Positions 36,370 to 43,776 of a stretch of 64,000 bases of DNA are shown one piece after another. Made by a program: the position numbers and the translations under genes. Source of the DNA: Paenibacillus antibioticophila. GTDB lineage: Bacteria; Bacillota; Bacilli; Paenibacillales; Paenibacillaceae. The stretch is from positions 2,201,679 through 2,265,678 of the forward strand of contig NZ_HG005139.1 of the NCBI RefSeq assembly GCF_000455265.1. The letters are read 5' to 3'. The notes below the pieces were generated by a model. It searched no databases, was not told the origin of the DNA, and saw nothing but the letters and a program-made list of their open reading frames with translations. Each line of letters starts with the position of its first letter. Position 1 is the first letter of the stretch.

Positions 36370-36399
36370 AAAGGGCACAGCCCGGTAGCTGTGCCCTTT
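36370..36399 (-). terminator. Terminator between ypeB and the accessory patch
   Basis: Perfect 12-bp stem AAAGGGCACAGC/GCTGTGCCCTTT with a six-base loop; T-rich on both sides (TTTTTC on minus, TTTCTTT on plus). About 150 bases after the ypeB stop. The rest of 36242-36548 holds no gene, only a degenerate repeat fragment (about 36465-36515). Confidence 0.85.
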
Positions 36400-36464
36400 C
36401 TTTACCCCAAGGGAGCGAGCGCTTGAGATAGCGCGTAATGCCCCCCAAGCTTTGATGTGTGTGC

Positions 36465-36515
36465 TAGAAATTTGGTCCAATCAGGGAAATTCCGAGAACA
36501 ACTGAGGTCATAAGT
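36465..36515. repeat. Degenerate fragment of the 60.2/60.7-kb repeat
   Basis: TAGAA-TTGGTCCAATCA and the following AAAT-CCG-GAACAAC blocks align with 60722-60765, with scattered mismatches. Non-coding. It suggests the same small element family once inserted here, at the edge of the accessory patch. Confidence 0.45.
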
Positions 36516-36548
36516 TACCTCCGCTCGCAGCGACACCCGCTCTGTTAG

Positions 36549-37904
36549 TTACGAGCGAGCCCCCTGCTTCCGGCTTTGAATCTCCTCAATCGTCTCTTCC
36601 ACTCCCGACTCCGCATTGATGAAAATTTTAAAGTCTGAGCCGTTAATGGCACCTCCGAACTCGTAAGTCAGCACCTTCTCGAACATCTCATTTTCAATCA
36701 GTGCGAGTCGATGATACTTCACTTTATAATCCGAGTTCAGATATTTTCGAGCTTCCTCCAGCGTCAATTTAGGCTCGCCTACAGGCTGTCTGTTCTCCCG
36801 CTCATAGACGTAGTCGCTGGCCTGAATCCCTGTCACGTCGCCCGTATCCAATCCAACACGGACCGTGATCTTCTCGGGGTAGATCAATACATCGTTCAAT
36901 TTGGTCACAAAAGTAAAGGTTGAGGTATTGTCGAACTCGTCATAAGCCACCGGCGTCATATCGCTATATCCTTTATCCTTCAGAAAAGCGCTCGCCTTCT
37001 CTCTTGCCTGCTCATAACTCGCTGCTTTTGGACCGATTGTCCGGTTGTTGGAATAGGCAATGAGCTGTCCTCCATTTTTCGTGAAGTCCAGCGTAGTCAC
37101 TTCGTTATTAGCCCCCTGAACCTGAGCCGTGAACGAAGCCCACTCTGTCCCTTTTCCGTTCTCCGTTACCTTGATATCGCCTGTCACGCTATTTCCAAGA
37201 AATTTAGCCGTTTTATCCTTGATCGTGTCCAAGGTTACCGGCGTACCTCCCAGCTTTTTCACGGATCTGCGGTTATACATGCTGGATACGGAAGGCCCCC
37301 AATCCAATTCAGGATATTCCCCTACCTTTTTATCCACTGTCTTGAAGCCGTCAATAATGGTGTTGTCCTTCGGCTCATCCTGGCTTGCCAATGCCGTCTC
37401 CACATCCATCCAGCGAAGGCGGTTGCTGATCACCTTATCCTGCACGGCTTGAAGCTCCTTTGATATTTCTGCGGAACTCTTATAGAGCTCCTTCAGATTT
37501 TTGACCTCCGAATCGGATAAAGGCTGCTTCGTTAAGTCACGTACTCCAGTCTGATAAGAAAACTTCGCAATCCGGGACAAGAACTCTTCCGTCTTGTTAA
37601 AGGGCAGCATCGTCAGTGGAAGCTGATTGATCTCATTCTGGGCTTCACTTGTAATTCTCCATACATTTACCAGCCCCTTGCGGTGCGAGCTGGTAGACGC
37701 CGAATGCACAGCCAGCGTATTCCCCAGCTCACTGTGAAGCCGGTCCACATGATAGGACAAATCGTGAAATGCCCGCTGGTACTGGTTTTCCGCTTTGATT
37801 AAAATCGCATTCTTCTCCTGGTTCTCCTGATACCCCCATACGACGGCACCGATTAATAGTACGGTTGCTATCGGGAACAATATCGCGCTCAGTCGTTTGT
37901 ACAT
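36549..37904 (-). CDS. ypeB: Germination protein YpeB
   Basis: Spore inner-membrane protein needed to place and stabilise the cortex lytic enzyme SleB. 451 aa from ATG 37904; a GTG at 37916 overlaps the ribosome site. N-terminal membrane helix (about 8-26), then a helical domain, then three repeated PepSY-like domains in the C-terminal half (recurring YEQAREKASAFLKDKGY and LTLEEARKYLNSDYKV). Normally follows sleB. Here the upstream space holds repeats and a 49-aa gene, with no sleB. Confidence 0.93.
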   Translation of the reverse strand: MYKRLSAILFPIATVLLIGAVVWGYQENQEKNAILIKAENQYQRAFHDLSYHVDRLHSELGNTLAVHSASTSSHRKGLVNVWRITSEAQNEINQLPLTMLPFNKTEEFLSRIAKFSYQTGVRDLTKQPLSDSEVKNLKELYKSSAEISKELQAVQDKVISNRLRWMDVETALASQDEPKDNTIIDGFKTVDKKVGEYPELDWGPSVSSMYNRRSVKKLGGTPVTLDTIKDKTAKFLGNSVTGDIKVTENGKGTEWASFTAQVQGANNEVTTLDFTKNGGQLIAYSNNRTIGPKAASYEQAREKASAFLKDKGYSDMTPVAYDEFDNTSTFTFVTKLNDVLIYPEKITVRVGLDTGDVTGIQASDYVYERENRQPVGEPKLTLEEARKYLNSDYKVKYHRLALIENEMFEKVLTYEFGGAINGSDFKIFINAESGVEETIEEIQSRKQGARS

Positions 37905-37966
37905 CCGAACAGACACTCCTTTCTTCTACTGTCTGTGGATAGTTTGACATGAAGCTGGGAGCTTTA

Positions 37967-38254
37967 TTCATTTTTAGCGGTAGTTCAAAAAATCTGCTTT
38001 TGATCACGAAGTAAATCAAGTGGCGGATTCGGCATCGAATCTTGCGTTCACCCTCGAAGTCCGGTACTCATGTAGGTTCCGCCTACACTCCGTTCCTCCT
38101 TCTTCAGGTTCTCGCAACCTTCTCGGTGCTGAAAAGCTGACTTTTTGAACCTTCATTTTTAGCGGTAGTTCAAAAAATCTGCTTTTGATCACGAAGTAAA
38201 TCAAGTGGCGGATTGGCATCGAATCTCGCGTTCACCCTCGAAGTCCGGTACTCA
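37967..38254. repeat. Two direct copies of a MITE-like repeat
   Basis: 37967-38070 and 38152-38254 are the same ~104-bp sequence, differing by one indel and one substitution. The first copy continues to 38153 and is bounded by inverted ends GGTAGTTCAAAAAATC (37979-37994) and AAGGTTCAAAAAGTC (complement of 38139-38153), giving a ~175-bp element. The second copy is cut off at the stop codon of the 49-aa gene. Non-coding; fills the 347 bases upstream of ypeB. Confidence 0.85.
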
Positions 38255-38401
38255 CTCAGCCTCTTCAATAATTTCAAAGCGCTCCCGGTTATCGCAAATG
38301 CACTGCTTAAACCCGGTTTCAATATTGCCGTGCTCCTTCTTCCCCCGCAATATAAAACGCTCACCGCAATTTTTACATACGATTTTCACTTTTATCCGCA
38401 T
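38252..38401 (-). CDS. Small zinc-ribbon-like protein (49 aa)
   Basis: ATG 38401 to TGA 38252, with GGAAGGGG upstream. Begins MRIKVKIVCKNCGERFILRG. Paired cysteines C9/C12 and C34/C36 suggest a metal site. Its ribosome site lies in the 3' arm of the prsW terminator. Its stop codon is the last base triplet shared with the second repeat copy, so the original C-terminus may have been changed. Function unknown. Confidence 0.7.
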   Translation of the reverse strand: MRIKVKIVCKNCGERFILRGKKEHGNIETGFKQCICDNRERFEIIEEAE

Positions 38402-38466
38402 AAAAAAGGCACCCCTTCCAGTATCACGCCCGCAGGCCTGCTTCTGAATTCAGGATGCCCTTTATT
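38402..38466 (-). terminator. Probable terminator after prsW
   Basis: Minus strand AAGGGCATCC pairs with GGGGTGCCTT (one bulge) followed by TTTTTT, immediately before the ATG of the 49-aa gene. Confidence 0.55.
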
Positions 38467-38474
38467 GCACTTCA

Positions 38475-39182
38475 TTAATCCTGCCCATGTGCCTCTGTAA
38501 CTCGGAATGGCGAGCTGTTATTCGCCCGGTACATCTTGCTTAGGCCGCCGTACCATAAGAAGGCCATCAGCGGGATGATAAACCAGATCCAGTAATGGGT
38601 CACATGGATTAGAACATAATTGTAAATGCCGTGCCACAAGATCGGGAATATCAGCGAATAGCTCAAATACTTGCGACTGCCGGTTCCGCTCGAGAACTTG
38701 GCTCTGCCAAGATGATAGCCCATCATGACACCGAACATCGCATGACCGGAGACCGGCAGCAAGGCTCGAATCATCAGCGCCCCGAACGAAGCATGGCTGG
38801 CAATGCCATAGATAATGTTCTCCATTGTTGCAAATCCAAGGGATATTGCAGTAGCATATACAATCCCATCGTAAGGCTCGTCGAATTCCTTATGCTTGTA
38901 TATCATGTGGAATAGAACAAACCATTTGATAAATTCTTCGACACCCGCAGATATGCCAAAGGAGCCGAGAAGCGGCCCCTCCCCCAGCCAGAACGTTATG
39001 CCCCGCTGGATAATCATAATTGGGAATACGGTAAGGATGCCGACAAAAAACACTTTAATGACCATATGAAGCGGTTCGGCATCATACTTGTCCTTTAGGT
39101 AAAAATAGGTCAGTAGAGCAATACCGGGAGCAACCGCCGCCGTAGCAATCGAAAAAATAAGCAACGGCCCTTCCCCTTTCAC
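38475..39182 (-). CDS. prsW: PrsW-type intramembrane protease
   Basis: Glutamic-type membrane protease. In B. subtilis it makes the first cut in anti-sigma factor RsiW. 235 aa, about eight hydrophobic segments. Active-site motifs VEEFIKWFVLFHMI, ATMENIIYG and PVSGHAMFGVMMGYHLG are intact. GTG 39182 or, with better spacing to AAAGGGG, TTG 39164 is the start. Located next to the MecA-like gene; in B. subtilis it is followed by sleB, which is missing here. Confidence 0.92.
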   Translation of the reverse strand: MKGEGPLLIFSIATAAVAPGIALLTYFYLKDKYDAEPLHMVIKVFFVGILTVFPIMIIQRGITFWLGEGPLLGSFGISAGVEEFIKWFVLFHMIYKHKEFDEPYDGIVYATAISLGFATMENIIYGIASHASFGALMIRALLPVSGHAMFGVMMGYHLGRAKFSSGTGSRKYLSYSLIFPILWHGIYNYVLIHVTHYWIWFIIPLMAFLWYGGLSKMYRANNSSPFRVTEAHGQD

Positions 39183-39185
39183 TTA

Positions 39186-39806
39186 CTAGCTTTGGCGCTT
39201 GAAATGACTGCAGATTTGTTCAATCGCATGATCCCCGATAATCAGGCTGCCATACTCTTCAAGCATGGCCGGCGTGACCGAGGTCGCTTCACCGAACTCC
39301 GCAAGCACAGCAATCAATCCTGGAACCTTTCCTTCTTCAAGCTGCTCAGGCTCCATTCTCAGAATCCATTTCCCATTGTATTTATACAGACTGCCAATAT
39401 CGAACAGCATATGATGGAGAACGTGCGCCGCTTCAATGAGCACTTCGAAATCATCGAAGGAATACAATATTGTATCACTTGTCTCAAGCGTAACTTCCAT
39501 TTCATATACTTCGTCAGGCAGTTCATCCTCGTATGACGTTCCCCCGCCCATATGCGGATGGTCGTATTTTCCCTTCGTAACGATCACGACCATGCCTTGG
39601 GCTGGAAGTGCAAACACTTCTACCGCCAAGGGGCCTGTTGCATCGAAGCCCACTTCCGTGTAAGCCTGATCCATCATTTCGGTAAACAGATCGTGGACCT
39701 TCGGAATTTCCTGCCACATATCCTCTCTTTGAATACCGCGTTCGCTTAAATCGTCAAACGTGAGGAAAATCCGTATTTTATCCTGGCCAAGTCTTTCAAT
39801 CCTCAT
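39186..39806 (-). CDS. mecA: MecA-family adaptor protein
   Basis: ClpC adaptor family: N-terminal substrate-binding domain MRIERLGQDKIRIFLTFDDL, acidic linker region (about 85-100), C-terminal ClpC-binding domain with SFDDFEVLIEAAHVL and GSLYKYNGKWIL. 206 aa, close to MecA/YpbH length. In B. subtilis MecA targets ComK and other proteins for ClpCP degradation. Whether this is MecA or its paralogue cannot be told from the sequence. Confidence 0.88.
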   Translation of the reverse strand: MRIERLGQDKIRIFLTFDDLSERGIQREDMWQEIPKVHDLFTEMMDQAYTEVGFDATGPLAVEVFALPAQGMVVIVTKGKYDHPHMGGGTSYEDELPDEVYEMEVTLETSDTILYSFDDFEVLIEAAHVLHHMLFDIGSLYKYNGKWILRMEPEQLEEGKVPGLIAVLAEFGEATSVTPAMLEEYGSLIIGDHAIEQICSHFKRQS

Positions 39807-39999
39807 ACAGGATCCTCCTCTCCATTCCTTGTTATAACAGATTATGAAACCTGCTCTAATGTGTGATGGAAATGGTTCTTTGTATGTATGTTATCACTTC
39901 TTTTCACGAAATGCACGCATTAATCATTTCAAAAAAGAAGAACCATATTCCGCCCTTCGGAAGAAAAGTGGAAGATGATTCTCCGGAGTTCATTAACCC

Positions 40000-40368
40000 T
40001 TATAAACCGGGGACAGCCGTATTCGATTCCTTCAAAATAGCCTCGACCTCGCGGCGCACATCCGCGCTGCCCTTGATCAGTTCCTTAATCTGCTTCAAAT
40101 TGTATTCCTTCGGATGGTTCTCGTGGCTCTGTGCGGCTGGACTGGGAGGCACCTGGGCCGTGGCAGCGGCTCCCGTGGTGAAGGAATTCACCTTTGATTC
40201 TGCCTTTGCTCCATCATGCTTGTGAGCATGGGAATCCTTTCCGGACGACGGCATCTTGATAAAGGAGCCCGCCTCAGTCAGCATGCCTGCCCATCTTTTT
40301 CGTTTTGATGCCCAGACGACAGCGGCCATCCCGAACAATGCTCCGCATAAAAATGAGGAAGATTTCAT
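40000..40368 (-). CDS. Hypothetical protein with one membrane segment
   Basis: 122 aa. N-terminal hydrophobic segment (about 5-20) followed by a basic stretch, a His/Ala/Ser-rich linker and a helical C-terminus (IKELIKGSADVRREVEAILKE). No recognised family. ATG 40368 with AAGGAGG. The 193 bases to the mecA-like gene hold no gene. Confidence 0.65.
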   Translation of the reverse strand: MKSSSFLCGALFGMAAVVWASKRKRWAGMLTEAGSFIKMPSSGKDSHAHKHDGAKAESKVNSFTTGAAATAQVPPSPAAQSHENHPKEYNLKQIKELIKGSADVRREVEAILKESNTAVPGL

Positions 40369-40467
40369 CCAAACAACCTCCTTGTATGTGTTAAAATCAA
40401 TTGTAGTGTTCGCGCTTTAACACAAACTCATGCGACATAAATACAGGAAAGCGAGAGGATACGCTTG

Positions 40468-41352
40468 ATGAGCAAGAAATTGCTGCTGCTTGCCGCTGCC
40501 TGCCTGATCTTGAGCTCTTGCGGTCAGAAGCAGAACCAGGCGGCTGTTCCGTCTCAAAACAATACTTCTTTGGAGGCTGCAGCTCCCGGGACCGGACCTT
40601 CAGCCAATTCGGACCATTTATCCGAAACCGCGACCGAACCATCAGCCGAAGCAGGGACCGAAGAGCAGGAGCCCCCTTCCCAGGATGCCGTGGAGGAGAC
40701 AATTACCCCGCTGTATCACATTAACAAAGCTTACAGAGTCGTCCCGAATGAAGAAGGGACCGAGACCAAGGTGGTATTGCTCACCTTCGATGACGGCCCC
40801 AAAGAACAGGAAATGATTGACGGTCTCATTGATACATTGGACAAACACCAAGCGAAAGCGATTTTCTTCGTCAACGGCTATCGTGTCGAGACTCACCCCG
40901 AGCTGCTGAAGCTGATCCATGACCGCGGCCAAGTGATCGGCAACCATAGCTGGGATCATATCGACCTGAAAAAAGAATCCGAAAGCGAAGCTCGCAAACA
41001 AGTGGAGGATGTTCAGGCTATCGTCGAGGACACCATCGGGGAGCGCCCCCGTTTTTTCCGTCCCCCATTCGGTTCAGGCAATGATCAGCTTCATCAAATT
41101 GTTGAGGAGAATAATATGATTTATATGACCTGGTCCAACGGATCACTGGACTGGGATTCCAAGAACAAGAATAAACCGGAAGCCGTTATTCAAAATGTTC
41201 TGGAACAGCTGCATGCCGGCAGCAATATATTAATGCATGAGCTCCCATGGACGGTCGAAGCCCTCGACGGCCTGCTAACCCAGCTCGAAGAAAAGGGCTA
41301 CTCCTTCGTTGATCCGCGGACCATCTCCGAGGCACCAGAGCAATCGGAGTGA
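40468..41352 (+). CDS. Polysaccharide deacetylase lipoprotein
   Basis: NodB-homology carbohydrate esterase 4. 294 aa: lipobox LILSSC (Cys about 18), Ser/Pro/Glu-rich linker to about 90, then catalytic domain with TFDDGPKEQE, GNHSWDH (metal histidines), RPPFGSGN and a late ILMHELPW motif. Likely acts on peptidoglycan or another N-acetylated glycan outside the membrane. First plus-strand gene. TTG at 40465 is an alternative start with slightly better spacing. Confidence 0.92.
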   Translation: MSKKLLLLAAACLILSSCGQKQNQAAVPSQNNTSLEAAAPGTGPSANSDHLSETATEPSAEAGTEEQEPPSQDAVEETITPLYHINKAYRVVPNEEGTETKVVLLTFDDGPKEQEMIDGLIDTLDKHQAKAIFFVNGYRVETHPELLKLIHDRGQVIGNHSWDHIDLKKESESEARKQVEDVQAIVEDTIGERPRFFRPPFGSGNDQLHQIVEENNMIYMTWSNGSLDWDSKNKNKPEAVIQNVLEQLHAGSNILMHELPWTVEALDGLLTQLEEKGYSFVDPRTISEAPEQSE

Positions 41353-41377
41353 CTGGTGCGAAGCATCCTGCAGGCCG

Positions 41378-41674
41378 CTATAGTCCATGCTCCTGTCCCC
41401 AGGGAGAAGCGCTAATCCCCCACCAGAGCAAGTAAATTGTAATTCCTATAAAGACGTATAGTAATACATTATAAAATATTCTTGTTATCCGCAGACGCTG
41501 GGAAGGGAATAACTCCCTTCTTGGCGGCAATTCGGAAAAATCCAGCCCCCCCTCCTCTACCTCCGCTTGCAGCGCATGCTGCACTTTTTCCGGAAGCGAT
41601 GACGTCGGCTTGATCTGTTGTTGGCGCCGGCGCACCGTCCGATGACGTTCACTCCGGCTTAAATGCTCGTTCAT
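41378..41674 (-). CDS. Hypothetical protein with C-terminal membrane helix
   Basis: 98 aa. Basic N-terminus (SERHRTVRRRQQQIK), acidic middle, one membrane helix near residues 68-88, ending GQEHGL. No known family. Its ATG overlaps the stop of the CPBP protease gene by 4 bases, so the two are translationally coupled and possibly function together. Confidence 0.7.
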   Translation of the reverse strand: MNEHLSRSERHRTVRRRQQQIKPTSSLPEKVQHALQAEVEEGGLDFSELPPRRELFPSQRLRITRIFYNVLLYVFIGITIYLLWWGISASPWGQEHGL

Positions 41675-42264
41675 GATTCCCTCCGAAACCGGATTACTAA
41701 TCCTGAGATGAAATCAATTAGAAAGTGGCATACAATGGGAGCCCATAAGGTTCCGCTCTGTAAATAAATGTAGCCCAGCCCATAGCTGCTGACAAACACC
41801 CAGCCTGTCGGAATCCAGTGTCTTAAATACCGGATATGAATGACGGCAAATAAAATACTGGTCCAGTAAGGGCCGAGTCCATGCTGAATCGCTCCCCGAA
41901 ACAACAGCTCCTCACAGATGGCAACGACGATGGAAATAACGGCGATATGCCATATCGGACGCGCCTTGAACAGCAGTTCATTAATTCCTCCGTCATCCAT
42001 CGCATCCTCGGGGACAAGCCTGGAAATCAACAGGTCCGCTAAAAACATGATCCCCGCCAAACCGAATGCCCACCCCAAAAAATGAATTTGTTCAGGAAAT
42101 TGTAATAATGTAAACGGATTTCGTTTCTGAAATAATAGGATGATTAAACCGATAATTAGAGTAAGTCCCTGAGTCAAATACAAATTGACCAGCAACATTT
42201 TTTCACTGAGCTGCCCTGGATCCACCTGCTGGATCTTGATCTTGCTGAATTTAGACTTTTTCAT
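41671..42264 (-). CDS. CPBP-family intramembrane glutamic protease
   Basis: Abi/CAAX-protease-like family. 197 aa, about six membrane helices. First motif EELLFRGAIQHGLG (EExxxR, about residue 117), second conserved His in FAVIHIRY, third in PIVCHFLIDF. Roles in the family range from prenyl-protein processing to bacteriocin self-immunity; nothing here decides among them. ATG 42264 with AGGAAA. Transcribed divergently from the 305-aa gene. Confidence 0.88.
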   Translation of the reverse strand: MKKSKFSKIKIQQVDPGQLSEKMLLVNLYLTQGLTLIIGLIILLFQKRNPFTLLQFPEQIHFLGWAFGLAGIMFLADLLISRLVPEDAMDDGGINELLFKARPIWHIAVISIVVAICEELLFRGAIQHGLGPYWTSILFAVIHIRYLRHWIPTGWVFVSSYGLGYIYLQSGTLWAPIVCHFLIDFISGLVIRFRRES

Positions 42265-42391
42265 AAGTATTCATTTCCTGTCTTAAGTTATTGAGTAGTA
42301 AGGATACATAGTTTTTTAACGGCAAGCTCAGGCTTCTGTTTTATGCTTGCTCACGGACTTAATATGATGAGGCAAGGAGCGTAATATCAAC

Positions 42392-43309
42392 ATGAAACGA
42401 AAACAAACACGGATCGAGGTATGGTTTTCCATCGGATTTCTGTTCACGCTGATCGCCGCATTCGGTACATTCTTCCTTGGCTTAAGCCTGGGCATCGAAC
42501 GCACGGAAGCAAAATACATTAATCTGAAAGAGAGCTTCCTTGAAATGGAGACCGATGCCTCTTACACCCAGCAGGAACTGCTTACCTTCTACTATGTCGC
42601 TTATCAGCCCTATTTGCAATTCAAGAATGAGTACCTCAAATTGGAAAGCAAGCTGGGCCGTACAGAGTCTGGAATCACTGCCTCCAATCTGATCAAAGAA
42701 GTGCAGAGGTCCTCACAAACGATGTATAAGCAGATTTCCGAGCATCCGGTATCCAGTTCTTCTCCGCTCCTGACAGATGCGCAGCGTGACATTCTCAAAA
42801 GTCTGAAGCTGTTTGATGAGGGGCTCGACAAATATGTATCCCTGCTCGGTGGTGAGAAGGGGCCTGTATTGCTGGTGGAGCTGTCAGGAGACGAATTCGC
42901 AACAAGCGCCGAGGAATACGGTCTTCGAGCCCAGAATAAATTTTACACCTCAATCATGAAATGGTGCGCGAAGACCGACAGCAATACGCCGAAGGAATTT
43001 GCATTGAAACAGGATACCACTACCAAAGAATGGAGCGGCTATTCGCTGTCTTTGAAAAATAAAGCCGTGTCCGATGTGATGCTAAGCTCCAAGCTGTACG
43101 TCTCCTATCAGCCGCAGGACATGACCGCCAAGATCGACCAGATGATCAACAGCGGCAAGGCGGCCTCGCTCGGCCTCACCCATGTGAGTGCGATCGTCAA
43201 GGTTCTTACAGAGACCGAAGCTGTTCAGGATCAGGAATACGACAAGTGGAAAACGGTCTATTATGCCTCCGAGCATCTTCCAGCGCTGCCGTTCTTCTCG
43301 GTTCAATAA
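42392..43309 (+). CDS. Hypothetical membrane-anchored protein (305 aa)
   Basis: One N-terminal membrane helix (about 11-33), then an extracytoplasmic domain of ~270 residues rich in helices. No catalytic or metal motif is visible. ATG 42392 with AAGGAG twelve bases before. Lies just upstream of the serA T-box with no shared promoter. I do not recognise a family. Confidence 0.7.
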   Translation: MKRKQTRIEVWFSIGFLFTLIAAFGTFFLGLSLGIERTEAKYINLKESFLEMETDASYTQQELLTFYYVAYQPYLQFKNEYLKLESKLGRTESGITASNLIKEVQRSSQTMYKQISEHPVSSSSPLLTDAQRDILKSLKLFDEGLDKYVSLLGGEKGPVLLVELSGDEFATSAEEYGLRAQNKFYTSIMKWCAKTDSNTPKEFALKQDTTTKEWSGYSLSLKNKAVSDVMLSSKLYVSYQPQDMTAKIDQMINSGKAASLGLTHVSAIVKVLTETEAVQDQEYDKWKTVYYASEHLPALPFFSVQ

Positions 43310-43353
43310 AATCATAACGAAAAAAATCGTTGCGTTCAAGGCGGTACGAGCTA

Positions 43354-43382
43354 TTGACACCTCTGACAGAGCATGATACATT
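43354..43382 (+). promoter_or_regulatory. Sigma-A promoter of serA T-box transcript
   Basis: TTGACA (43354-43359), 17-base spacer, TACATT (43377-43382). Start point near 43389 places the whole T-box leader in the transcript. Confidence 0.8.
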
Positions 43383-43388
43383 ATGAAA

Positions 43389-43662
43389 AATTAGTTTTGT
43401 AATAAGACAATGAAGGAAACAAGGTTGTCCGGAAGCTCCCAGAGAGCCGGTGGTGCTGCAAACCGGCAGTGGAACGACAGCTTTAGCGATCCTGAGTCAT
43501 TGCGTTGAACCCCTATAGTAGACGCAATCGGATGAATTCCGTTATCATTCTGTCAATGTTGACACTGAGACCTTGATCGGAAAGTCAGGGTGAATTAGGG
43601 TGGTACCACGAACAACTCTCGTCCCTTACTACGGCAGTAGTATGCGGATCGGGAGTTTTTTT
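43389..43662 (+). ncRNA. T-box riboswitch upstream of serA
   Basis: tRNA-sensing leader. Stem I base CAATGA (about 43407) pairs with TCATTG (about 43497). The distal loop has AGAGAGCCGG and TGCAAACCGGC. The T-box proper AGGGTGGTACCACG is at 43597-43610. The terminator AACTCTCG...CGGGAGTT plus Ts ends at 43662, with a TACTAC/GTAGTA inner stem. The specifier loop contains AGC (43485-43487), a serine codon, fitting serA; the exact specifier assignment is by eye. Uncharged tRNA-Ser should favour the antiterminator and serA expression. Confidence 0.92.
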
Positions 43663-43776
43663 ATTACCCGCTTCCAACTGCTTTCGCGGTCATGCCGCAC
43701 CTCAATCCTTTGACACAGTATAACGGTAATGAGAAAAAGAAATCAAAGAAAACAAAAAAACGGGAGGCAAGAAATC

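Noticed and set aside
36298-36480. 60-codon minus-strand frame
   Set aside because: It crosses the perfect 12-bp terminator stem at 36370-36399 and lacks a start signal.
41671-42264. CPBP protease as a bacteriocin-immunity system
   Set aside because: No bacteriocin precursor or export genes nearby; the small coupled gene has no leader or double-glycine motif.
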